From positions 124,001 to 188,000 of the forward strand of contig CAVTFN010000004.1 in assembly GCA_963734065.1 (NCBI GenBank): 64,000 nt of DNA. The letters are read 5' to 3'. Origin of the DNA: DATBLE01 sp963734065 (GTDB lineage: Bacteria; Actinomycetota; Thermoleophilia; Gaiellales; Gaiellaceae). Positions 17,413 to 24,751 of the stretch are shown one piece after another (within the stretch, counting starts at the first letter, position 1; each line of letters begins with the position of its first letter). The notes beneath the pieces are model-generated. The model saw nothing but the letters and a program-made list of their open reading frames with translations, searched no databases and was not told where the DNA came from. Made by a program: the position numbers and the translations under genes.

Positions 17413-17442
17413 TTTGGAGGGCGCGGCGGAGAGTGTCCCGCG

Positions 17443-17901
17443 CTACTTCCCGATCGACGGCGGGCTGGCGGGTGGTCCGTTCTCGGCGAGATCGCGCAGG
17501 AGGGCGGGTAGTCGCCGAGGGCCGAAGACCTCGGTCGACGTCTCGAGCTCGTCGAGCGTCCACCAGCGCATGTCGCCGACGTGCTCCGCGCTCAGGTCGA
17601 CCCTCGGGCTCGGCTCGAAGGGCTCGACCCGAACGAGGTACACGCGTTCGCGCTGGCCACGGTGCTGGAGCGACGCGTCGAACTCGTGCTCGCGTTCCCA
17701 GAGCAGGGGCCCGACCTGGAAATCGTCGAGGCCGAGCTCCTCGGCCAGCTCGCGCCGGAGCGCGGGCTCGTCCGCTTCGCCGGGATCCTTGCCGCCGCCG
17801 GGCGGCGCCCAGGGGTACGGCGGGAAGTCGAAATGGACGAGAAGCGTGCGCCACGTCGGGTCGACGACGAGGCCGCGGACTCCGTAACGCCAGGGCTTCA
17901 C
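17443..17901 (-). CDS. NUDIX hydrolase
   Basis: 152 aa from GTG 17901. The complete NUDIX box is visible: G, five residues, E, seven residues, RELAEELGL (residues ~36-58). It hydrolyses a nucleoside-diphosphate-linked compound; the substrate is not predictable. Its start overlaps the stop of the upstream Mug-type glycosylase by GTGA (17898-17901), which may indicate a joint role in nucleotide or DNA damage sanitation. Confidence 0.9.
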   Translation of the reverse strand: MKPWRYGVRGLVVDPTWRTLLVHFDFPPYPWAPPGGGKDPGEADEPALRRELAEELGLDDFQVGPLLWEREHEFDASLQHRGQRERVYLVRVEPFEPSPRVDLSAEHVGDMRWWTLDELETSTEVFGPRRLPALLRDLAENGPPASPPSIGK

Positions 17902-18389
17902 GGCACCAGCACGCGCAGCGCGTGGAACCAGCGCAACCGCTCGGCGTACGGGACCGCGGCGTTCGCCGGCGAGGTCGACGGGAGCACGAACAGCATCGTC
18001 TCCCCCAGCCTGCGCTCCTGCAGCCCGTGGTCGGGCCGTTCCCGGAACGGGCCGCGGTACGCCTCCTTGCCGACGAACGCGATCGCCCGTGGGCGCAACT
18101 CGGCCGCCAGCTGCTCGAGCCGCGCGGCGGCGCCCACGAAGTCGGCGGCGCGCAGGTCGCCCGAGCCCGGGGTCGTGCGCGGCGCGGCGTTCGTCAGGCC
18201 GATCCGCCACCGCAGCACCTCGAACTGCTCGTGCGGCTCGACCGGCCGCGGCGTGAAACCGGCCTCGTGGAGCAGCCGCCAGAAGTCGTTCCGCGGATTG
18301 GCGAAATGGGCGGCGGCCGCGGCGGACACACGGCCCGGGTTGATCCCGCAGAAGACGACGTCGAGCCCGGGCGCAAGAACGTCCGGAAC
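17898..18389 (-). CDS. Mug-type G/U mismatch-specific uracil/thymine DNA glycosylase
   Basis: About 163 aa. VVFCGINPGRVSAAAAAHFA is the active-site region of the Mug/TDG family (the INPG asparagine activates water), followed by NPRNDFWRLLHEAGFTPR. The C-terminal LPSTSPANAAVP is the family's DNA-intercalating loop. It excises U or T opposite G. The first usable start codon (GTG 18329) falls after the active-site motif, and upstream to 18427 the frame stays open without ATG, GTG or TTG. The left boundary given is therefore approximate (start of VPDVLAPG). Confidence 0.75.
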   Translation of the reverse strand, partial: VPDVLAPGLDVVFCGINPGRVSAAAAAHFANPRNDFWRLLHEAGFTPRPVEPHEQFEVLRWRIGLTNAAPRTTPGSGDLRAADFVGAAARLEQLAAELRPRAIAFVGKEAYRGPFRERPDHGLQERRLGETMLFVLPSTSPANAAVPYAERLRWFHALRVLVP

Positions 18390-18427
18390 GGCGCTCTCGG
18401 CGCCGCTCGATCCTGCAGTCCGCGCGC

Positions 18428-18628
18428 CTACGCCGCCTCGACCTCGGAGAGGGGACTCTCGGAGCTCTCCTGCTGGTGCTTCTCGAAGAGCCTGAGCAGC
18501 TGCTCGCCGAGGAGCCCTCCGCTCGGGCGTTGCCGTTCGGCGTCCCTGATCACCGCGACCGTCGAGTCGCGGTCACCGTAGAGACGGGTGTAGCACTCGG
18601 ACTCGCTCAGGGGCCGGAGCCTCGTCAC
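18428..18628 (-). CDS. small hypothetical protein
   Basis: 66 aa from GTG 18628, reading MTRLRPLSESECYTRLYGDR at the start and ending EVEAA. It is charged, has no membrane segment or signal, and has a plausible amphipathic helix in the second half. Coding support comes from balanced amino-acid composition and its placement ahead of the glycosylase on the same strand. No function is recognised. Confidence 0.6.
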   Translation of the reverse strand: MTRLRPLSESECYTRLYGDRDSTVAVIRDAERQRPSGGLLGEQLLRLFEKHQQESSESPLSEVEAA

Positions 18629-18676
18629 GGTCCGAACGTAGCTTCCGGACCGGACGGACCCGCTAGGTTCTTCCGC

Positions 18677-19069
18677 ATGGCTGAGCCAAGAGCAAGGGTG
18701 TTCGGGTACGAGGTCGCCTACGACGGGACCGCCGTCGCCACCGCGGAGGGCACGGCCGTCGAGGTGCCCGAGAGCTGGTCGCCCGAGCACCTCGTGCTCG
18801 CCGCGTTGCTCGACTGCTCGCTGACCAGCCTCCGCTACCACGCCCGGAAGGAAGGTGTCGCCGTGAGCGCGAGCGGCGAAGCGTCGGGCACGGTGACCCG
18901 GCGCGAGGAGGACGGCCGCTTCGCGTTCGTGGAGATCGAGGCGCGCTTCGACGTTCACTTCGAGCCCGCGCCGGCCGACCAGGGCACGCTGCTCGAGCGG
19001 GCGGAGCGCGACTGTTTCGTCGGCGCGTCGCTGACCGCCCCGCCGCGCTACGTCTGGAACGTCGCGTGA
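18677..19069 (+). CDS. OsmC-family protein
   Basis: 130 aa from ATG 18677. The two conserved cysteines of OsmC/Ohr-type thiol peroxidases are present: LAALLDCSLTSLRYHARKEG (~residues 48-60) and AERDCFVGASL near the C-terminus. Family role: reduction of organic or lipid hydroperoxides, or binding of small ligands. The next gene's GTG overlaps its stop (GTGA), starting a four-gene operon. Confidence 0.88.
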   Translation: MAEPRARVFGYEVAYDGTAVATAEGTAVEVPESWSPEHLVLAALLDCSLTSLRYHARKEGVAVSASGEASGTVTRREEDGRFAFVEIEARFDVHFEPAPADQGTLLERAERDCFVGASLTAPPRYVWNVA

Positions 19070-20025
19070 AGCTGCTGCTGATCGGCGGCCCGAAGTTCGT
19101 TGGCTACGCGCTGATCGAGGCCGCGCTCGCATGCGGGCACGGGGTGACCACGTTCAATCGTGGCCAGACGAACCCGGATCTCTTTCCGCAGCTGGAGAAG
19201 CTGCACGGCGACCGCGACGGCGGGCTCGCGCCGCTCGAGGGCCGCACCTGGGACGCCGTGCTCGACACATCCGGCTACGTCCCGCGGCACGTACACGACT
19301 CGGCCCAGCTGCTCGCGAACGCCGCCGACCGGTACGTCTTCGTCTCCTCGATCTCGTACTACGCGGACTACCGCGAGCCGCGTGCCGAGACCGACCCGCC
19401 CGAGCCGCTCGGCGACAAGCCGGACGACCGGCTGCTCGCGGACTACTCGAACTACGGCGCGCTGAAGGCGCTCTGCGAGCAGGAGGCCGAGCGCGCGTTC
19501 GGCGACCGGGCGATCCTCGTCCGGCCGGGGCTGATCGTCGGCCCCCATGATCCGACCGACCGGTTCACCTACTGGCCGCGCCGGGCCGAGCGCGGCGGGC
19601 CGATCCTCGCCCCTCCCGATCAGCCCGTGCAGATAGTCGACGTCCGCGACCTGGCCGACTGGATGATCCGGCTCGCCGAGAACGGCGGCTCGGGCCCGCA
19701 CAACGCGACCTCCCCGCCGCGTGCGATCACCTTCGACTCGATGCTCGAGGCCTGTGGCGCCGCCGACGTCGTCCGGGTGACGGAGAAGTTCCTCGCCGAG
19801 CAGGGGGTCGAGGGGTGGAGCGATCTTCCCTGCTGGATTCCGCCGGACGACGCCGACTTCGCAGCCTTTCAGCTCGTGCCGGTCGATCGCGCGGTCGCAG
19901 CCGGGCTGACCTTCCGGCCGCTCACGGAGACCGCCCGCGACGTCCCCGAGTGGACGGGCAAGGCGGGGCTGACGCCGGAGCGCGAGGGCGAGCTCCTCGC
20001 CGCATGGGAGAATCGCGCCGCGTGA
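19066..20025 (+). CDS. NAD-dependent epimerase/dehydratase family protein
   Basis: 319 aa. The N-terminal Rossmann motif is LLIGGPKFVGYALIEAAL (GxxxxxG type, atypical), and TFNRGQTNPDLF follows as in the CSP41-like/atypical SDR group. YSNYGALKALCE supplies the active-site Tyr and Lys. RPGLIVGPHDPTDRFTYW is the substrate-loop region. It probably acts on a sugar nucleotide or related compound, but atypical SDRs also serve as binding proteins. Overlaps neighbours by GTGA on both sides. Confidence 0.85.
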   Translation: MKLLLIGGPKFVGYALIEAALACGHGVTTFNRGQTNPDLFPQLEKLHGDRDGGLAPLEGRTWDAVLDTSGYVPRHVHDSAQLLANAADRYVFVSSISYYADYREPRAETDPPEPLGDKPDDRLLADYSNYGALKALCEQEAERAFGDRAILVRPGLIVGPHDPTDRFTYWPRRAERGGPILAPPDQPVQIVDVRDLADWMIRLAENGGSGPHNATSPPRAITFDSMLEACGAADVVRVTEKFLAEQGVEGWSDLPCWIPPDDADFAAFQLVPVDRAVAAGLTFRPLTETARDVPEWTGKAGLTPEREGELLAAWENRAA

Positions 20026-21182
20026 GTCTCGACGTCGCCGCCGTCCGCGCCCGGTTCACCGCCCTCCAGCGCGATCTCGTGCTCCTCGACGCCCCCGGCG
20101 GGTCGCAGGTTCCCGACCGGGTGATCGAGGCGATCGCCCAGTACCTGCGCGAGTCGAACGCGAACGTCAGCGGCCCGTACGAGTCGAGCCGCCGCACCGA
20201 GGCCCTCGAGGAGCGTGCGCGGGCGACCGCAGCGCGGTTCCTCGGCTGCACACCGGAGGAGACCGTGTTCGGCCCGAACATGACGACGCTCAGCTTCGCG
20301 CTCTCGCGCACGGCGGGCCGCGAATTCCGGCGCGGCGACGAGATCCTCTGCACGAGGCTCGACCACGACGCCAACGTCTCGCCGTGGCTCGAGCTCGCGC
20401 ACGATCGCGACCTGACCGTCCGCTTCGTCGACATCAACGAGGACACGACCCTCGACCTCGCCGACCTCGAGCGGCAGCTCGGCGACCGGACGCGCATCGT
20501 CGCCTTTCCGGTCGCGTCGAATGCGGTCGGGACGCTGACCGACGTCCGGCGGATCGCCGACCTCGCGCACGAAGCCGGCGCGGTCGCGTGGGCCGACGCG
20601 GTGCACTACGCGCCGCACGGGCCGATCGACGTCGCGGCGTTCGGCGTCGACGTCCTGATCTGCTCGCCGTACAAGTTCTTCGGCCCGCATCTCGGGATCG
20701 CCTACGGCCGCCGCGACCTGCTCGAATCGTGGCGCCCCTACAAGGTCCGCCCGGCGCCGGTCGAGCCGGTGGGCAAGCGCTTCGAGACCGGCACGCTCGC
20801 CTACGAGCTGCTCGCCGGCTTCGTCGCCGCCGTCGAGTACGTCGAGTCGCTGGGCTGGGAGGACATCACCGCCTGGGAGCGGTCGCTGGGCGAGCGCTTC
20901 CTCGCCGGCCTCCCGCCGTCGATCAGGCTGCACGGGCTGGCCGGGATGGACGGCCGCGTGCCGACGTTCGCGTTCTCGGTCGACGGAGTCTCCGCCGAGG
21001 AGGCGGCGGCAAGGCTCGGCGAGCGCGGCTTCGCGGTGTGGCACGGCAACTACTACGCGCTCGAGGTGATGAAGCGCCTCGGCCTCGAGGACGACGGCGG
21101 CGCCGTCCGGGTCGGCTTCGTGCACTACAACACGGCCGACGAGATCGACCGACTCCTCGCGGAGCTCGCCCGGCTGGAGTGA
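20022..21182 (+). CDS. cysteine desulfurase-like PLP-dependent aminotransferase (class V)
   Basis: 386 aa from GTG 20022 (GTGA overlap). Fold type I PLP enzyme: the pyridoxal lysine is in ICSPYKFFGPHLG, with WADAVHYAPHGPIDV upstream holding the cofactor Asp/His region. The N-terminal LLDAPGGSQVPDRVIEAI is characteristic of the family labelled cysteine desulfurase-like. I see no clear cysteine on the mobile loop, so sulfur transfer is uncertain; it may act on another amino acid. Same operon as OsmC and the epimerase. Confidence 0.86.
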   Translation: MSLDVAAVRARFTALQRDLVLLDAPGGSQVPDRVIEAIAQYLRESNANVSGPYESSRRTEALEERARATAARFLGCTPEETVFGPNMTTLSFALSRTAGREFRRGDEILCTRLDHDANVSPWLELAHDRDLTVRFVDINEDTTLDLADLERQLGDRTRIVAFPVASNAVGTLTDVRRIADLAHEAGAVAWADAVHYAPHGPIDVAAFGVDVLICSPYKFFGPHLGIAYGRRDLLESWRPYKVRPAPVEPVGKRFETGTLAYELLAGFVAAVEYVESLGWEDITAWERSLGERFLAGLPPSIRLHGLAGMDGRVPTFAFSVDGVSAEEAAARLGERGFAVWHGNYYALEVMKRLGLEDDGGAVRVGFVHYNTADEIDRLLAELARLE

Positions 21183-23170
21183 AGCGCCGGAGGGAATGGG
21201 CGGCGCTCGGCGCGCTCGTCCTCATTTCGACCGCGTTCAGGGCGTGGGCGGCCGTCGAGGTGCCCGTCCCGTGGATCGCGCCCGACGAGATGGTGTACGG
21301 GCTGCTCGGCCGCAGCCTGTGGCTGCACGGCTCGCTGTCGATCCTCGGGGGGCCGACGCCCTACTACTCCCTGCTCACCCCGTTGCTCGCCGGCTTCCCG
21401 CTGGCCGCGTTCGGGCTCGGCACGGGGTACGACCTTCTCCAGGGGCTCCAGGCGTTCGTGATGTCGCTGGCAGCAGTGCCCGTCTACCTCTGGGCGCGGA
21501 CGCTCGTGCCACGCCGGAGCGCCCTGACCGCGGCCGCGCTCACCCTGGCGACGCCGGTGCTCGCCTACTCGGGCCTGGTGATGACCGAGGTGCTGTTCTA
21601 CCCGCTGCTGGTCACGGCCGCGTGGGCCGGCGCGGCGGCGATCGCCCGACCGACCCGCCACAACCAACTTCTCCTCCTGATCGCGTTCGTGGCCGTCTGC
21701 GCGACCCGGATCCAGGCGATCATCCTCGTGCCGGCGCTCGTCACGGCCGCGCTGCTCGACACCTGGCTCGCTCGGTCGTGGGGGCGGCTCAGGCGGCAGG
21801 TGCCCGCTGCCGTGGGGCTCGGCGTGCTGCTCGCCGGATGGGCGGTCTGGCGGCTGGCGTCCGGCGGGGGGGCGCTCGGCGGTTACGACGTCGTCGCCAG
21901 CACGTCGTACAACGTCGGCGCGGCGGCCCGCTTCATCCTCTACCACGGTGCGTCGCTGCTGATCCTCTGCGGCCTCTTCCCGCTTGCCGCCGTCGGCGTC
22001 AAGCTGGTCGAGGCGCTTCGACGGGGCGAGCAGGACGAGTCGGTGCGCGCCTACCTGTCGGTGGCGACCTCGCTCTCGGTCTGGGTGGTCGTCGAGGTCG
22101 GCGTCTTCGCGTCTCGCTACTCGGACCGGATCGTCGAGCGGAACCTGATCGGTCTGGCGCCGGTGCTGTTCATCGGGCTCGTGCTGTGGCTCGCCCGCGG
22201 GCCTGACGGCGGGTACGTGGTGCGCGGTGCGGTCGCTGCCGGGGCGCTGGCCCTGCTCCTGGTCCTGCCCGTCCGCCGGTACGTGAACGTCTACGGGGTG
22301 CACGACGCCCTCACGCTGATCCCGATGTTCAAGCTGTCGACCTCGACGTCGCTCTCGACGATGGCGTGGGTGTACCGGGCCGTGGCGATCGTGGCGACCG
22401 TGGTGTTTGCGTTCGTGCCTCGCAGGCACCTCCGGTGGGTACCGATCGCGCTGATCGTGGCGCTGGTCGGCGCCTCGGTCGTGTCGAGCCGCTTCGTCGT
22501 CGACGAGGCACGCGCCCAGCAGCGTGCCTTCCTCGGCGATGACCCCTCGTGGGCCGATCACGCCGGCGGCACCCGTATCGCCTATCTCTACGACGGCGAG
22601 CCGTCGTGGCCGGGCGTGTGGCAGACGGTGTTCTTCAACACGAACATCGAGCGCGTGTACAACCTGAACGTCGCGACCGTGCCCGGCCCGTTGCCCCAGG
22701 ACGATGTCACGGTCCGCGACGACGGGACCGTGGTCGGGCCGCCGGCCCACCTGGGCCGGACGAGGTACGCGATCGCGTCGAACTGGATCCAGCTCCACGG
22801 GGAGCGCAAGGGTGACGTCGTCCAGCAGGGGCTGGAGCAGACCGGCCTCGTGCTCTGGAAGCTCGAACAACCCCTGCGGCTGCGCACCTGGACATCGGGG
22901 CTCGAGCCGAACGGCGACATCGCGGGGGAGGCGAAGCTCGTCGCCTACAAGTGCAAGGGCGGCACCTACAGCGTCACGCTGCTGATCAAGCAGGCGGAGG
23001 CGGTGGACATCTCGCTGGACGGCAAGCCCATCCGCCACCTGGAATTTCCGGGGCCGACGACGTGGCACGGCGACCTGCCGGTTCCCGAGCGTCCGGGCGG
23101 AACGTGCACGCTCTCCGTCAAGCCGACGGGCCTGGCAGGCGCGACGGTCTTCGAGTTCCACCGCAGCTGA
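21179..23170 (+). CDS. membrane GT-C-type glycosyltransferase-like protein
   Basis: 663 aa from GTG 21179 (GTGA overlap). About 11-13 membrane segments fill residues 1-430. The first outer loop has WIAPDEMVYG, where the DE pair matches the acidic catalytic site of GT-C (PMT/ArnT-like) glycosyltransferases that use lipid-linked sugars. The last ~200 residues form a soluble extracytoplasmic domain with two cysteines (YKCKGGTYSV and GGTCTLSV). Probable role in cell-envelope glycosylation. Donor and acceptor unknown. Confidence 0.78.
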   Translation: MKRRREWAALGALVLISTAFRAWAAVEVPVPWIAPDEMVYGLLGRSLWLHGSLSILGGPTPYYSLLTPLLAGFPLAAFGLGTGYDLLQGLQAFVMSLAAVPVYLWARTLVPRRSALTAAALTLATPVLAYSGLVMTEVLFYPLLVTAAWAGAAAIARPTRHNQLLLLIAFVAVCATRIQAIILVPALVTAALLDTWLARSWGRLRRQVPAAVGLGVLLAGWAVWRLASGGGALGGYDVVASTSYNVGAAARFILYHGASLLILCGLFPLAAVGVKLVEALRRGEQDESVRAYLSVATSLSVWVVVEVGVFASRYSDRIVERNLIGLAPVLFIGLVLWLARGPDGGYVVRGAVAAGALALLLVLPVRRYVNVYGVHDALTLIPMFKLSTSTSLSTMAWVYRAVAIVATVVFAFVPRRHLRWVPIALIVALVGASVVSSRFVVDEARAQQRAFLGDDPSWADHAGGTRIAYLYDGEPSWPGVWQTVFFNTNIERVYNLNVATVPGPLPQDDVTVRDDGTVVGPPAHLGRTRYAIASNWIQLHGERKGDVVQQGLEQTGLVLWKLEQPLRLRTWTSGLEPNGDIAGEAKLVAYKCKGGTYSVTLLIKQAEAVDISLDGKPIRHLEFPGPTTWHGDLPVPERPGGTCTLSVKPTGLAGATVFEFHRS

Positions 23171-23198
23171 GCGACCGGCCACGGCTACGATCAGAGAC

Positions 23199-24464
23199 AT
23201 GTCCGTCTTCGAGCGCCACACTCTGGACAACGGTCTCCGCGTGCTGACCGCACCGATGCCCGCCGCCCAGTCGGTCTCCTGCTTCGTCATGCTCGCGGCC
23301 GGCTCGCGCTACGAGACGCGCGAGTCGAGCGGGATCGCGCACTTCGCGGAGCACATGTTCTTCAAGGGCACCGAGCTGAGGCCGACCGCGCGGGACATCG
23401 CCGGGGAGGTCGACGCGATCGGCGGCGAGTTCAACGCGTTCACCGGCAAGGAGTACACGGCGTACTACGTCAGGTGTGCGGCCGAGCACAGGGACGTCGC
23501 GCTGGACGTGATCGTCGACATGCTCCGCAACTCGAAGTTCGACGCCGGCGAGATCGACCGCGAGAAGGGCGTGATCATCGAGGAGATGAACATGTACTTC
23601 GACACGCCGCGCGACTTCGTCGACGGCGTGTACGAGGAGCTGGTCTACGGCGACCACCCGCTCGGGTGGGACATCATCGGCCGCAAGGAGACGGTGCAGG
23701 GCGCGACCCGCGACACGTTCCTCGACTACCTCGGCCACTGGTACAAGCCGTCGCGGATGGTCGTCGGCGTCGGCGGACGGATCGGCGACGATCTGGTCGA
23801 GCGGATCGGCGAGCTGCTGGGCGACCTCGAGGACGCGCCGACGGGCACGCCGCTGCCGGCGCTCGGCTCCGTGAACGGCTCACGCGTCAAGGTCCACACG
23901 AAGGCGTCCGACCAGGCCCACATCTGCCTCGGCGTCCGCAGCCGGCCGATCGTCGATCCGGACCGGTACGTGCTCATGGTCCTGTCGACGGTCCTGGGCG
24001 GCGGGATGTCGTCGCGGCTCTTCACAGAGGTGCGCGAGCGGCGCGGTCTCGCCTACTACGTCTTCGCGACGAACCACGCGTACACCGACGCGGGGTCGCT
24101 GTACGCGCAAGCGGGCGTCGACATCGAGCGGATCGACGACGCGGTCGAGACGGTCGCGGCCGAGCTGCGGAAGATCGCGACGGAGGCGGTGCCGGAGGAG
24201 GAGCTCAGGAAGGCGAAGAGCTTCGCCAAGGGCCGGTTCGCGCTCCAGATCGAGAGCCCGCACGGGTTGATCATGTTCGGCCTACGGCGGGAGGTGCTGG
24301 AGGGCCAGGCACCGGAGCCGGACGAGGTGGTCGCGGGGATCGAGGCGGTCACTGCCGAGGACGTCCAGCGCGTCGCGCGGGATCTGATCGCCGACGATGC
24401 CCTTCGGCTCGCGGTGATCGGCCCGTTCGAGGACGCCGACCGGTTCGAGCAGCTGCTCGGCTGA
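23199..24464 (+). CDS. M16-family zinc peptidase (processing peptidase type)
   Basis: 421 aa. Inverted zinc motif HFAEH in GIAHFAEHMFFKGT (~residues 48-60), with the third ligand in the downstream EKGVIIEEMNMYFD. GGGMSSRLFTEVRERRGLAY is the substrate-binding motif of the C-terminal half. There is no signal peptide. It degrades or processes peptides in the cytoplasm, like PqqL/YmxG-type proteins. The start is 28 bases after the glycosyltransferase gene, so probably the same transcript. Confidence 0.93.
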   Translation: MSVFERHTLDNGLRVLTAPMPAAQSVSCFVMLAAGSRYETRESSGIAHFAEHMFFKGTELRPTARDIAGEVDAIGGEFNAFTGKEYTAYYVRCAAEHRDVALDVIVDMLRNSKFDAGEIDREKGVIIEEMNMYFDTPRDFVDGVYEELVYGDHPLGWDIIGRKETVQGATRDTFLDYLGHWYKPSRMVVGVGGRIGDDLVERIGELLGDLEDAPTGTPLPALGSVNGSRVKVHTKASDQAHICLGVRSRPIVDPDRYVLMVLSTVLGGGMSSRLFTEVRERRGLAYYVFATNHAYTDAGSLYAQAGVDIERIDDAVETVAAELRKIATEAVPEEELRKAKSFAKGRFALQIESPHGLIMFGLRREVLEGQAPEPDEVVAGIEAVTAEDVQRVARDLIADDALRLAVIGPFEDADRFEQLLG

Positions 24465-24508
24465 GCCAGGGCGCGATCGGCCCGGCCCCAAGAGGCCGTG
24501 GCCGAGCT

Positions 24509-24561
24509 CGTGACGTTTCCAACCCAGTCTCTGAGACTGGGGGTGAACGGTTTGCGTCACG
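24509..24561. repeat. nested palindrome after the M16 gene
   Basis: Inner arms CCCAGTCTC (24523-24531) and GAGACTGGG (24533-24541); outer arms CGTGACG (24509-24515) and CGTCACG (24555-24561). GTCCACAGG follows at 24566-24574, a string also found beside the palindrome at 53339-53405. Confidence 0.65.
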
Positions 24562-24624
24562 ATCCGTCCACAGGGTACTCCCAGCGTGCAGGCGAGGTAC
24601 CGTCGGCTCAGGGAACGGCGGGAT

Positions 24625-24715
24625 CCCGCACACGCCGCGCATCCAGGCCGGGCTGTGCGACCGGATCGAGCACTGGCCGTGGTCGTACAGCCGGCTCGGC
24701 CTGGGCGTGTTCTAG
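24625..24715 (+). pseudogene. relic of a REP-associated tyrosine (Y1) transposase, C-terminal end
   Basis: The frame ending at TAG 24713-24715 reads RIQAGLCDRIEHWPWSYSRL. This resembles the conserved C-terminal segment of RAYT/Y1 transposases (pattern NPVRAGL...W.WSSYR). Nothing upstream supplies the HUH or Tyr catalytic region, so it can only be a fragment. It sits beside a palindrome of the type these enzymes mobilise. The rest of 24465-24751 has no gene. Confidence 0.5.
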
Positions 24716-24751
24716 AAGCGCCGCAACATCCTCCGCGAGCGCGGCCCGCGC

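Noticed and set aside
20384..21178. Long plus-strand frame upstream of the glycosyltransferase
   Set aside because: It is an Arg-rich shadow of the PLP-enzyme gene; the true start is the GTG at 21179.
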